Part shown: positions 16,299 through 23,805 of the stretch, in pieces
How positions within the stretch are numbered: position 1 is the stretch's first letter
Layout of the letters: every line of letters starts with the position of its first letter
NCBI RefSeq assembly: GCF_004341365.1
Contig: NZ_SLXH01000010.1
Span: 54,616 to 118,615 of the forward strand
Reading direction: 5' to 3'
Source: Simplicispira metamorpha
Lineage (GTDB): Bacteria > Pseudomonadota > Gammaproteobacteria > Burkholderiales > Burkholderiaceae_C
DNA length: 64,000 nucleotides
Notes under the pieces: generated by a model
Databases searched by the model: none
The model's input: only the letters and a program-made list of their open reading frames with translations
What the model was told of the DNA's origin: nothing
Made by a program: the position numbers and the translations under genes

Positions 16299-17188
16299 CA
16301 CCGCCAGGCGGTGGCCACCAGCTGGCTGTAATGCACGCCTTTTCTGCCCAGCAGTTGCTCAAATTGCGCCGGGTTGCCCACGTTGTCGCTGCCCAGCATG
16401 GCCAGGGTTTCGCTGCACCAGGGCGATGGGGGTACAGCGTCGCCCAGGCGCGCGCTCAAGGTGGTCAGCGGCTGGGGCAGGCGCAGCACGGTGGCAGGGC
16501 GCTGGCCCAGTTGCTGGCGCAGGCTGGCGATGAAGGCGCCCATGGTCAGCGCCTCGGGGCCGGTGCATTCAATGGTGCCGGTCTGGTCTATGGCTGGGCC
16601 CAGCAGGGCGACCACTGCGGCGGCCAGGTCGTGTACCGATACCGGCTGCACCCGCGCTTGCAGCACCGGGCCGGGCAGCAGCGCCAGCGGCAGGCGCGCC
16701 AGGTTCATGAACAGCGCGCTGCTGTCGCCGCCTTTGCCAAACACCACGCTGGGGCGCAGGATGGCCGCTCGCACTTTGCCTTGCGCGGCCAGTTGTTGCA
16801 GGTGTGCCTCGGCGGCCAGCTTAGTCTGGGCGTAGCGCGTGCTGCTGGCGTCAATGCCCAGCGCGGAGATTTGCACCACGCGCTGCACACCGGCCTTGGC
16901 GCAGGCATCGAACAGCGCGATGGGGGTATCGCGGTGGACGGCGTCAATGGGGCGCTGGCGCGTGTCGCGCAGCACACCCACGGCGTTGACCACGGCGTCG
17001 ATGCCCTCCAGGCGCGGCAACCAGGCGCTGGCGCTGGTGTCGTGGGCAAAGTCCATCGCCACCTGGCCCGGTTGCAGCGCGCTGCGCCGGGGCGAGACGC
17101 CGCCGCGCACGGTATGGCCCGCGCGCTCCAGTGCTGCTTTCAGGGTGTGGCCGATAAAGCCGGTAGAGCCAGTGAGCAGGATGTGCAT
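16298..17188 (-). CDS. NAD(P)-binding epimerase/NDUFA9-like protein
   Basis: A 296-residue atypical short-chain dehydrogenase. The Rossmann motif LTGSTGFIGHTLKAAL is at the N-terminus, then DAVVNAVGVL, QISALGIDASSTRYAQTKLAAE (Tyr-x-x-x-Lys-like YAQTK), ILRPSVVFG and VHDLAAAVVALL. The layout matches the family containing complex I subunit NDUFA9 and nucleoside-sugar epimerase-like proteins, in which cofactor binding is clear but the substrate often is not. ATG at 17188 (MHILLTG) is preferred to 17200. No partner gene is nearby. Confidence 0.82.
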   Translation of the reverse strand: MHILLTGSTGFIGHTLKAALERAGHTVRGGVSPRRSALQPGQVAMDFAHDTSASAWLPRLEGIDAVVNAVGVLRDTRQRPIDAVHRDTPIALFDACAKAGVQRVVQISALGIDASSTRYAQTKLAAEAHLQQLAAQGKVRAAILRPSVVFGKGGDSSALFMNLARLPLALLPGPVLQARVQPVSVHDLAAAVVALLGPAIDQTGTIECTGPEALTMGAFIASLRQQLGQRPATVLRLPQPLTTLSARLGDAVPPSPWCSETLAMLGSDNVGNPAQFEQLLGRKGVHYSQLVATAWR

Positions 17189-17362
17189 GGTGTTTCTCAA
17201 AGTGGGTGGCGTGGACTGGCACGATAGTACGGTTTGGCCGCCAGCGCTGGCCGGGGTTTCATCGGTGCGGGCTGCGCCCGGCGCGGCAGTCTTCTAGACT
17301 TGCGTTCCCATCCGGATGCCCCATTGCCCGGCGCCCACGCGCTTTTTTCAGGAGAGACTGCC

Positions 17363-18268
17363 ATGCCGTTTGAAGATATCCGCTCTGATGTCCATTCCCT
17401 GCTGCCGGGGCGCAGTACCGAGGCGGGCACCACCCGGCGCACTGCCTTGCAGGCTGCGCTGGGCTTGGGCACGCTGGGCTATGCCGCCGCCGCCGCACCG
17501 TTGATGGCGCAAACGGCCCTCACCACACCCGCCGATGGTCTGGACGCGGGCACGGTGCATTACGAGGTCAACGGCTTCCAGGTGCCTGCCTACCGCGCTG
17601 CGCCCGCAGGCAAAACCGGCCTGCCGGTGGTGCTGGTGATTCAGGAGATTTTTGGCGTACACGCCTACATCGCTGACGTCTGCCGCCGCCTGGCGCGTGC
17701 CGGTTACCTGGCGATTGCGCCCGAGCTATACGCACGCCAGGGCAACCCGGCGCAGTACAGCGACATCAGCCAGCTGATGGCCGAGCTGGTGGCCAAGGTG
17801 CCCGATGCCCAGGTGGTCGCCGATCTGGACGGCGCTGTGGCCTGGGCCAGCGCCCATGGCGGTGATGCGGCGCGCGTGGCCATCACCGGCTTTTGCTGGG
17901 GCGGGCGCATCACCTGGCTGTATGCCGCGCACGGCCCGGTCAAGGCGGGCGTGGCCTGGTACGGGCGGCTGGTGGGGCAGCCCAGCGCACTCACACCCAA
18001 GCACCCGGTGGACATCACGCCCATCCTCAAGGCGCCGGTGCTGGGCCTGTACGGCGAAAAAGATGGCGGCATACCGCTTGACACGGTTGATAGGATGAAA
18101 GCGGCTTTGGCCAGCGGGTCTGCTGCGGCCCGGGCCAGCCAGTTCGTGGTGTACCCCGATGCGCCGCATGCCTTCCATGCCGACTATCGCCCCAGCTACC
18201 GCCAAGGGCCCGCTGAAGATGGATGGACGCAGGCACTGGCCTGGTTCAAGGCGCAGGGCGTGGTCTGA
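17363..18268 (+). CDS. dienelactone hydrolase family protein, Tat-exported
   Basis: An alpha/beta hydrolase of 301 residues. The N-terminus has TTRRTALQAALGLGTLG followed by AAAAAPLMAQT, a twin-arginine-type signal, so the mature enzyme is probably periplasmic. The hydrolase domain shows IQEIFGVHAYI, the nucleophile Cys178 in GFCWGGR, an acidic residue in LYGEKDGGIP, and His in DAPHAFHADYRPSY (about 269). This gives the Cys-Asp-His triad of dienelactone hydrolases. CAGGAGAG precedes the ATG at 17363. No aromatic degradation genes are nearby, so the natural substrate is unclear. Confidence 0.9.
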   Translation: MPFEDIRSDVHSLLPGRSTEAGTTRRTALQAALGLGTLGYAAAAAPLMAQTALTTPADGLDAGTVHYEVNGFQVPAYRAAPAGKTGLPVVLVIQEIFGVHAYIADVCRRLARAGYLAIAPELYARQGNPAQYSDISQLMAELVAKVPDAQVVADLDGAVAWASAHGGDAARVAITGFCWGGRITWLYAAHGPVKAGVAWYGRLVGQPSALTPKHPVDITPILKAPVLGLYGEKDGGIPLDTVDRMKAALASGSAAARASQFVVYPDAPHAFHADYRPSYRQGPAEDGWTQALAWFKAQGVV

Positions 18269-18301
18269 CAACCCCGGCGCCCGCACCGGCTGCACCGACA
18301 C

Positions 18302-18332
18302 AGCCGCCCCGCTCAGGCAGGGCGGCTTTTTT
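18302..18332 (+). terminator. rho-independent terminator after the dienelactone hydrolase gene
   Basis: Stem AGCCGCCC / GGGCGGCT with a 10-nt loop and a run of six T, directly before a repeat copy and the ZIP gene. Confidence 0.88.
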
Positions 18333-18334
18333 AA

Positions 18335-18402
18335 TCAAAATGGCTTCCAGGCCATACAGGTAAAGCGCATACAGCTATGATTTTAATAGCAATTATTTTG
18401 GC
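18335..18402 (-). repeat. dispersed 60-bp repeat, copy 5 (contains the ZIP start codon)
   Basis: Inverted and partly degraded copy: GGCTTCCAGG, GCGCATACAGCTATGATTTT, then AATAGC. The plus-strand ATG inside the core is the start of the ZIP gene, and the first codons are repeat sequence. Confidence 0.72.
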
Positions 18403-19228
18403 TACTCTGGCCGCAGGCATTGGCAGTGTGTGGCTGGCGGCGTTGTTGATGCGCGCCGGGCTGGGCGGGCGCCCCGATGGCGTGGGGCCGCAGCACCTGT
18501 TGAGCCTGGCCGCCGGGGCGCTGCTGGCCACGGCCTTCATGCACCTGCTGCCCGAGGCGTTCGAGAGCCAGGCCGGTGCGCACGATTTGTTTGCCACGCT
18601 GCTGGTGGGGGTGGTGTTTTTCTTTTTGCTGGACAAGGCCGAGCTGTGGCACCACGGCCACGAGCACAACCACACCCCCGACGGCCACGACCATGCGCAC
18701 CACGGTCACGATCATGGCCATGCCCCCCACGAGCACGGCGCCACGCCTGCCGTCCACGCACCCCACGCGCCCCGGGTGGGCGGCTGGAGCGTGCTGACGG
18801 GTGACAGCGTTCACTGTTTTGGCGATGGCGTGCTCATCGCGTCCGCGTTTGTCGCCGACGTGCGGCTGGGGCTGATTGCCGCAGTGTCGGTGCTGGCGCA
18901 CGAGGTGCCGCACCACATGGGCGATCTGGTGGTGCTGCGCCAGAGCAGTGCCAGCCGGCGCATTGCGCTGGTCAAGGTGTCGCTGGCCGGGGCGGTGACG
19001 GCGCTGGGCGGGGTGGTGGGGTATTTTCTGGTGGAGCGCCTGCACGACTGGCTGCCGTATTTTCTGGCGGTGGCCTCCAGCAGCTTTGTTTATGTGGCGC
19101 TGGCCGATCTGATTCCGCAGCTGCAAAAACGCCTGTCCGCCCGTGAGACGGCCATCCAGGTGGTCTGGTTGCTGCTGGGTATGGCGGTGGTCATGGCCGT
19201 GAGCCGGGTGGCGCACCACGCGCACTGA
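18377..19228 (+). CDS. ZIP family divalent metal transporter
   Basis: Inner-membrane metal importer of 283 residues with about eight hydrophobic segments. The conserved helix pairs contain HLLPEAFE, HCFGDGVLIASAF and LAHEVPHHMGDLVVL, whose His, Asp and Glu residues form the binuclear metal site. A long His-rich cytoplasmic loop (about 92-130) with repeated HDH/HGH units probably senses or binds zinc. Zn2+ is the likely main substrate, with Fe or Mn possible. The ATG lies in a repeat copy with no obvious ribosome binding site. The family often starts M-x-L, which fits. Confidence 0.92.
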   Translation: MILIAIILATLAAGIGSVWLAALLMRAGLGGRPDGVGPQHLLSLAAGALLATAFMHLLPEAFESQAGAHDLFATLLVGVVFFFLLDKAELWHHGHEHNHTPDGHDHAHHGHDHGHAPHEHGATPAVHAPHAPRVGGWSVLTGDSVHCFGDGVLIASAFVADVRLGLIAAVSVLAHEVPHHMGDLVVLRQSSASRRIALVKVSLAGAVTALGGVVGYFLVERLHDWLPYFLAVASSSFVYVALADLIPQLQKRLSARETAIQVVWLLLGMAVVMAVSRVAHHAH

Positions 19229-19261
19229 AGCGGGCGCGGGTGCAGGCGCCAGGGCGCACGG

Positions 19262-20077
19262 TCAGCGCCCGATGGCAAACACGGCAGGCGTGTGCTTGTC
19301 GGGCCCGGCGCTGTTCTGGCGCCATTGGCGCACTGGCTGGCTGCGGGTTTGGGCGCTGGCCAGGGTCAGGCCGCTGCTGATGGCCAGGCGCGTGGTGGGC
19401 TGCAGCGTGTGCAGCAGCGCTTGCAGCAAGGCGGCGTTGCGGTAGGGCGTTTCAATGAACAACTGCGTCTGGCCGCTTTGCACGGCCAGGGTTTCCAGGG
19501 CGCGGATGCGCTGGGCGCGCTCGGCGGCGTCTTGCGGCAGGTAGCCGACAAAGGCAAAGTTCTGCCCGTTCAATCCACTGGCCGCCAGCGCCAGCAGCAG
19601 CGACACCGGCCCGACCAGTGGCACCACACGAATGCCCAGGTCGTGTGCGGCGCGCACCACTGAGCTGCCGGGGTCGGCCACCGCAGGCATGCCCGCCTCG
19701 CTCACCAAGCCCACATCGTGCCCGGCCAGGGCGGGCGCCAGCAGGGGCCGTGCATCCCACACGGCAGCGCCCTTGCCACCGTGGTCGCCTTTTTTGTGGA
19801 CTTCGCGCGGCAGCTCGGTGATGTGCTGCTCTTGCAGCGCCAGCGCCAGCGGGTGCAGCGCATCGACGCGCTTGAGGTAGGCGCGGGTGCTTTTGGCGTT
19901 CTCGCCAATCCAGTGCGTCAGGCGGGCGGCGGTGCGCAGGGTGGCGTCGGGCAAGGCGTCTTGCAGGGGCGTTTGTGTGTCGCAGCCAAAGTCCAGCGGC
20001 GCGGGCACCAGGTACAGCGTGCCGGGTGCGCTGGGCGTTGCAGGCGCTGCGGGCAGGGCAGGGGCTGCGGCGCTCAT
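19262..20077 (-). CDS. RsmI-like SAM-dependent methyltransferase (tetrapyrrole-methylase fold)
   Basis: A 271-residue member of the family that includes RsmI, the 2'-O-methylase of 16S C1402. It has GTLYLVPAPLDFG, a middle SEAGMPAVADPGSSVV with the family's SDAGxPxxxDPG-type loop, VPLVGPVSLLLALAASGL, FVGYLPQD and FIETPYRN. It differs from classical RsmI at the N-terminus (APLDFG rather than a GNLxD-type motif), so it is probably the betaproteobacterial paralogue. The substrate is uncertain. Its start overlaps the maf stop (ATGA), suggesting coupling. Confidence 0.85.
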   Translation of the reverse strand: MSAAAPALPAAPATPSAPGTLYLVPAPLDFGCDTQTPLQDALPDATLRTAARLTHWIGENAKSTRAYLKRVDALHPLALALQEQHITELPREVHKKGDHGGKGAAVWDARPLLAPALAGHDVGLVSEAGMPAVADPGSSVVRAAHDLGIRVVPLVGPVSLLLALAASGLNGQNFAFVGYLPQDAAERAQRIRALETLAVQSGQTQLFIETPYRNAALLQALLHTLQPTTRLAISSGLTLASAQTRSQPVRQWRQNSAGPDKHTPAVFAIGR

Positions 20078-20673
20078 GGCAGCACCAGCCCGGCAGCGCG
20101 CAGCAGGTGGCAGGTGCGGATCAGCGGCAGGCCGATGAGGGCGGTGGGATCGTCGCTGTGGATGGCGTCGAGCAGGCTGATGCCCAGGCCCTCGCTCTTG
20201 GCGCTGCCAGCGCAGTCGTAGGGCTGCTCGGCGCGCAGATAGCGCTCAATTTCCGCATCACTGAGCGGGCGAAAGCGCACTTCCACGGCGGCCAGCAGTG
20301 CCTGTTCAAAGCCAGTGGCGTGGCAGACCACGGCCACGGCAGTCTGAAAAACCACGCTGTGGCCGCTCATCAGGCGCAATTGCTCGGTCGCGCGTTCGTG
20401 CGTGCCGGGCTTGCCCAGTGCATGGCCAGCCAGGTCGGCCACCTGGTCGGAGCCAATCACCACGGCCTCGGGTTGCTGCGCAGCCACGGCATGGGCCTTG
20501 GCCAGCGCCAGGCGCAGCGCCAGGGCATCGGGGGCTTCATGCGGCTGCGGCGTTTCATCGACTTCAGGCGCCATCACGGTGAAAGGCAGGCGCAGGCGCT
20601 GCAACAATTCGCGCCGGTAGACAGAGGTGGAGCCCAGTACCAAGGGGCGTTGTAGGGTGGGAGAAGAATGCAT
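20074..20673 (-). CDS. maf: Maf-family nucleotide pyrophosphatase (YceF type)
   Basis: House-cleaning enzyme that hydrolyses modified nucleoside triphosphates. The 199-residue protein has VLGSTSVYRRELLQRL at the N-terminus, the acidic VDET motif, IGSDQVADLAGHALGKPG, and CAGSAKSEGLG. The position next to yceD-rpmF-plsX matches E. coli yceF, which is active on 7-methyl-GTP, and supports that subgroup over the dTTP/UTP-type Maf. It is divergent from yceD with only 26 bp between the two start codons. Confidence 0.92.
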   Translation of the reverse strand: MHSSPTLQRPLVLGSTSVYRRELLQRLRLPFTVMAPEVDETPQPHEAPDALALRLALAKAHAVAAQQPEAVVIGSDQVADLAGHALGKPGTHERATEQLRLMSGHSVVFQTAVAVVCHATGFEQALLAAVEVRFRPLSDAEIERYLRAEQPYDCAGSAKSEGLGISLLDAIHSDDPTALIGLPLIRTCHLLRAAGLVLP

Positions 20674-20686
20674 GGCACGATTCTCT

Positions 20687-20692
20687 TACACT
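20687..20692 (+). promoter_or_regulatory. possible -10 element directly before yceD
   Basis: TACACT ends 8 bp before the yceD ATG, within the 26 bp gap shared with divergent maf. Initiation at normal spacing would give a message starting at or next to the ATG. No clear -35 box. Confidence 0.25.
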
Positions 20693-20699
20693 GCGCCCC

Positions 20700-21251
20700 A
20701 TGACCAAGACATTCCACCCCGACAGACTGGACGTGAAGGCTTTTGCGCAGGCGGGCGGGCATCTCGCCGGCCATGAAACCTTATTGAAATACGAGCGTCT
20801 GGCCGAAGAGGCGCAAGGCTTGCACCCGGATTTGCGCGTGGATTGGTACGCCGACGCCGAGTTGCGCACCGATGCAGGCGAGGGCGTGCAGCACTGGCTG
20901 CATTTGCGCGCCGAGGCCACCTTTCCCATGGTGTGTCAGCGCTGTTTGCTGCCTGTGGATGTGCCTTTGCTGGTAGAGCGCTCGTTCCGCTTCGTGGCCG
21001 ACGAGGCCACCGCCGAAGCGCTGGACGACGAGGTCGAAGAAGACCTGCTTGCCCTCAGCCGTGACTTTGATTTGCACTCCCTGATTGAAGACGAGCTGCT
21101 GATGGCGCTGCCTGTGGTGCCGCGCCACGAAGAGTGCCCCACGCCCGTCACGCTGGCATCCAGCGACGAAGACTTTGCACAGGCCAGCGCTGAAAAGCCC
21201 AACCCGTTTGCCGCGTTGGCCAGTTTGCGCGTGGAAAAGCCTGCCGAATAG
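20700..21251 (+). CDS. yceD: 23S rRNA accumulation protein YceD (DUF177)
   Basis: A 183-residue DUF177 protein. Conserved parts are LDVKAFAQAGGHLAGHETL near the N-terminus, the Cys pair in VCQRCLLPVDVPL, the acidic EVEEDLLAL segment, IEDELLMALPVVPRHEEC, and NPFAALASLRV close to the end. Homologues are needed for normal 23S rRNA levels, and the gene regularly precedes rpmF, as here. No Shine-Dalgarno sequence is seen before the ATG. Confidence 0.93.
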   Translation: MTKTFHPDRLDVKAFAQAGGHLAGHETLLKYERLAEEAQGLHPDLRVDWYADAELRTDAGEGVQHWLHLRAEATFPMVCQRCLLPVDVPLLVERSFRFVADEATAEALDDEVEEDLLALSRDFDLHSLIEDELLMALPVVPRHEECPTPVTLASSDEDFAQASAEKPNPFAALASLRVEKPAE

Positions 21252-21270
21252 GGCGCAAAAACCTTTGCGC

Positions 21271-21276
21271 TATAAT
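21271..21276 (+). promoter_or_regulatory. -10 box of the rpmF promoter, with an inverted repeat in the spacer
   Basis: A perfect TATAAT lies 87 bp before rpmF. Immediately upstream is the inverted repeat GCGCAAA-AACC-TTTGCGC (21253-21270), occupying the spacer where an RNA polymerase blocker could bind. The -35 region is poor. Confidence 0.55.
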
Positions 21277-21362
21277 CGCGGGCTTCGCGCGAATCCCACC
21301 TAGTGTCTTTTGAATGGGCTGATCGCGTTTTTACCAACCCTCTTTAAGACCAGGAGCCGACC

Positions 21363-21545
21363 ATGGCCGTTCAGCAAAACAAAAAATCTCCCTCCAAGCG
21401 CGGCATGCACCGCTCGCACAATGCCCTGAATGTGCCTGGCATCGCAGTGGAGCCCACCACCGGCGAAATCCACCTGCGTCACCACATCAGCCCCAACGGT
21501 TTTTACCGTGGTCGCCAAGTGCTGAAGAACAAGTCTGAAGCCTGA
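21363..21545 (+). CDS. rpmF: 50S ribosomal protein L32
   Basis: Small ribosomal protein of 60 residues: [20 protein letters not shown], then [28 protein letters not shown]. The zinc-binding cysteines of some L32 proteins are absent, as in many proteobacterial versions. CAGGAG lies before the ATG. It sits between yceD and plsX in the conserved yceD-rpmF-plsX-fab order, which ties ribosome supply to fatty-acid genes. Confidence 0.97.
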   Translation: MAVQQNKKSPSKRGMHRSHNALNVPGIAVEPTTGEIHLRHHISPNGFYRGRQVLKNKSEA

Positions 21546-21573
21546 TAACAGTCCTTCAGCGCAGACCCTCAGG

Positions 21574-21608
21574 GGCCCGTAGCTACTATTTTTGTAGCAC
21601 GGGCCTTT
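21574..21608 (+). terminator. strong hairpin after rpmF, weak terminator or attenuator
   Basis: GGCCCGTAGCTAC pairs with GTAGC-ACGGGCC with one bulge. Only three T follow, so it may stabilise the rpmF message or act as a partial terminator before plsX. The AGCTACT part is reminiscent of the dispersed repeat. Confidence 0.5.
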
Positions 21609-21683
21609 GCTTTGAGCGCTGTATTTTCAGGTTTGACCCCCTTCGGGGCAGAGTTTTTTGGTGGAGGGCTGGCCTCTTCCAAA

Positions 21684-21714
21684 TTCGCCCCCCACTGGGG
21701 GCGTGGATTGAAAC
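21684..21714 (+). other. solitary CRISPR-repeat-like sequence before plsX
   Basis: A 31-nt stretch with stem CGCCCCC-CACT-GGGGGCG followed by TGGATTGAAAC. Stem and 3' handle resemble type I-C CRISPR repeats. Only one copy is present, with no spacer array, and it abuts the plsX start codon region. Confidence 0.45.
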
Positions 21715-21718
21715 AAAC

Positions 21719-22771
21719 ATGATTACATTGGCCGTTGATTGCATGGGGGGCGACCACGGTCCCCGCGTCACACTGGCGGCGTGCCGCCGGTTTTTGGATG
21801 AGCACGCCGATGCGCGGCTCCTGCTGGTGGGCCTGCCCGAAGCCTTGCAGGGCTTTGCCCACGAGCGCGCCACCTTGGTACACGCCAGCGAAGTGGTAAC
21901 CATGGAAGACCCGGTAGAGATCGCCTTGCGGCGCAAAAAAGACTCTTCCATGCGGGTGGCCATCCAGCAGGTCAAGGATGGCTCGGCAGCCGCAGCGGTG
22001 TCTGCGGGCAACACCGGTGCTTTGATGGCCATTGCGCGCTATGTGCTCAAAACCCTGGATGGCATCGACCGGCCTGCCATCGCCAGCCAGTTGCCCAATG
22101 CCACTGGTGGCTCCACCACGGTGCTGGATCTGGGTGCCAATGTCGATTGCACCGAGCACCATTTGCTGCAGTTTGCCGTCATGGGCTCGGCGCTGGATTC
22201 GGTGCTCAAGGGCAAGGAGCAGCCTACCGTGGGCTTGCTCAATATTGGTGCGGAGGCCATCAAAGGCAGCGAAGTGATCAAAAAAGCGGGTGATCTGCTG
22301 CGTACTGCGGCCAACTCCGGTAACTTGAACTTTGTTGGCAACGTGGAAGGCAATGATATTTTCAAAGGCACCACTGACATCGTGGTGTGTGACGGCTTTG
22401 TTGGCAACGTGGCGCTGAAAACCAGCGAAGGCCTGGCCTACATGGTCAGTACATTTTTGAAGCAAGAATTTTCGCGAAATATTTTTACGAAAATATCTGC
22501 CATCGTTGCTTATCCGGTGTTATCTGCTTTTAAAAAGCGATTAGATCACCGTCGCTACAACGGCGCAGCCCTGTTGGGCCTGCGTGGACTGGTGTTCAAA
22601 AGCCACGGATCTGCCGACGAAGTGGCCTTCGGTCAGGCGTTGAACCGCGCGTATGATGCAGCCCGCAACAACCTGCTGGACCGGGTTCGTCGCCGCATCG
22701 CCAGCGCAGCGCCTTTTCTTTTGCCTGCCAGTGCGCCTGCGGAGACCGGACAGGCGCCAGCGCCATTTTGA
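21719..22771 (+). CDS. plsX: phosphate acyltransferase PlsX
   Basis: Converts acyl-ACP to acyl-phosphate, the donor for glycerol-3-phosphate acylation. The 350-residue protein begins [15 protein letters not shown] and contains [63 protein letters not shown] and [15 protein letters not shown], all family signatures. No Shine-Dalgarno sequence precedes the ATG; the upstream 170 bp hold hairpins and a CRISPR-repeat-like motif. The stop overlaps the fabH start (TGATG), indicating coupling. Confidence 0.96.
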   Translation: MITLAVDCMGGDHGPRVTLAACRRFLDEHADARLLLVGLPEALQGFAHERATLVHASEVVTMEDPVEIALRRKKDSSMRVAIQQVKDGSAAAAVSAGNTGALMAIARYVLKTLDGIDRPAIASQLPNATGGSTTVLDLGANVDCTEHHLLQFAVMGSALDSVLKGKEQPTVGLLNIGAEAIKGSEVIKKAGDLLRTAANSGNLNFVGNVEGNDIFKGTTDIVVCDGFVGNVALKTSEGLAYMVSTFLKQEFSRNIFTKISAIVAYPVLSAFKKRLDHRRYNGAALLGLRGLVFKSHGSADEVAFGQALNRAYDAARNNLLDRVRRRIASAAPFLLPASAPAETGQAPAPF

Positions 22772-23748
22772 TGAAACGCTATTCCCGCATTACCGGCACT
22801 GGCAGTTATTTGCCACCGCGCCGCGTGACCAATGCCGACCTGGTGGCCCAACTGGCTGAGCGCGGCGTCGAGACTTCCGACGAGTGGATTGTGGAACGCA
22901 CGGGCATCCGGGCGCGCCACTTTGCCGATCCTGATGTGGCGTGCAGCGACCTGGGGCTCCACGCCGCCCGCAATGCCCTGGAGGCTGCGGCTTTGCAGGC
23001 GCAGGATATTGATTTGATCATCGTCGCCACGTCCACGCCGGACATGGTGTTTCCCTCCACCGCCGCCATCCTGCAACACAAGCTGGGCGCCAACGGCTGC
23101 GCCGCCTTTGATGTGCAGGCTGTGTGCAGTGGCTTTGTCTATGCGCTCACGGTGGCCGACGCCATGATCCGTGCTGGTGCGGCATCGCGCGCGCTGGTGG
23201 TGGGTTCTGAGATTTTCAGCCGCCTGCTTGATTTCAACGACCGCACCACCTGCGTGCTGTTTGGCGACGGTGCTGGCGCCGTGGTGCTGGAAGCCTCGGA
23301 TACGCCCGGCATTCTGGCCAGCGACATCCACGCTGATGGCAAGCATGTGGGTATTTTGTGCGTGCCCGGCCATGTGGCGGGCGGGCAGATTACAGGCTCG
23401 CCCCTGCTCACCATGGATGGCCAAGCGGTGTTCAAACTGGCCGTGGGCCTGCTGGAGAGCGCCGCGCGCAATGTGCTGGAAAAATCCGGCCTGACCGAGG
23501 CCGATATTGATTGGCTGGTGCCGCACCAGGCCAACATCCGCATCATGCAAAGCACGGCGCGTAAGCTCAAACTGCCCATGGACAAAGTCGTGGTCACGGT
23601 GCAAGAGCATGGCAACACGTCAGCGGCCTCGATTGGGCTGGCGCTGGACCAGGCGGTGCGCAGCGGCCAGGCGCAGCCCGGCCAGACGTTGCTGCTCGAA
23701 GGCGTGGGTGGCGGCTTTACCTGGGGAGCTTTGCTCCTGAAATTGTAG
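22771..23748 (+). CDS. fabH: beta-ketoacyl-ACP synthase III FabH
   Basis: Starts fatty-acid synthesis by condensing acetyl-CoA with malonyl-ACP. The 325-residue protein has catalytic Cys119 in [12 protein letters not shown], His in [12 protein letters not shown] (about 252) and Asn in [13 protein letters not shown] (about 282). It also carries the N-terminal [15 protein letters not shown] and [14 protein letters not shown] at 22771 overlaps the plsX stop. The TAG stop codon is part of a dispersed repeat (AATTGTAGCTGC). Confidence 0.97.
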   Translation: MKRYSRITGTGSYLPPRRVTNADLVAQLAERGVETSDEWIVERTGIRARHFADPDVACSDLGLHAARNALEAAALQAQDIDLIIVATSTPDMVFPSTAAILQHKLGANGCAAFDVQAVCSGFVYALTVADAMIRAGAASRALVVGSEIFSRLLDFNDRTTCVLFGDGAGAVVLEASDTPGILASDIHADGKHVGILCVPGHVAGGQITGSPLLTMDGQAVFKLAVGLLESAARNVLEKSGLTEADIDWLVPHQANIRIMQSTARKLKLPMDKVVVTVQEHGNTSAASIGLALDQAVRSGQAQPGQTLLLEGVGGGFTWGALLLKL

Positions 23749-23800
23749 CTGCTAGCGCTTATCCCGTAAGCGCTAGAGCCTGTTTTTACTTATATTTTGA
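23740..23800 (+). repeat. dispersed 60-bp repeat, copy 6 (fabH stop to fabD start)
   Basis: Near-perfect direct copy: GTAGCTGCTAGCGC, loop, AAGCGCTAGAGCC and TGTTTTTAC tail. It carries the fabH stop and spans the whole fabH-fabD junction up to 5 bp before the fabD ATG. Confidence 0.9.
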
Positions 23801-23805
23801 ACGAC

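Noticed and set aside
21684..21714. CRISPR array before plsX
   Set aside because: Only one repeat-like unit is present and no second copy or spacer of regular length was found, so it is reported as a solitary element instead.
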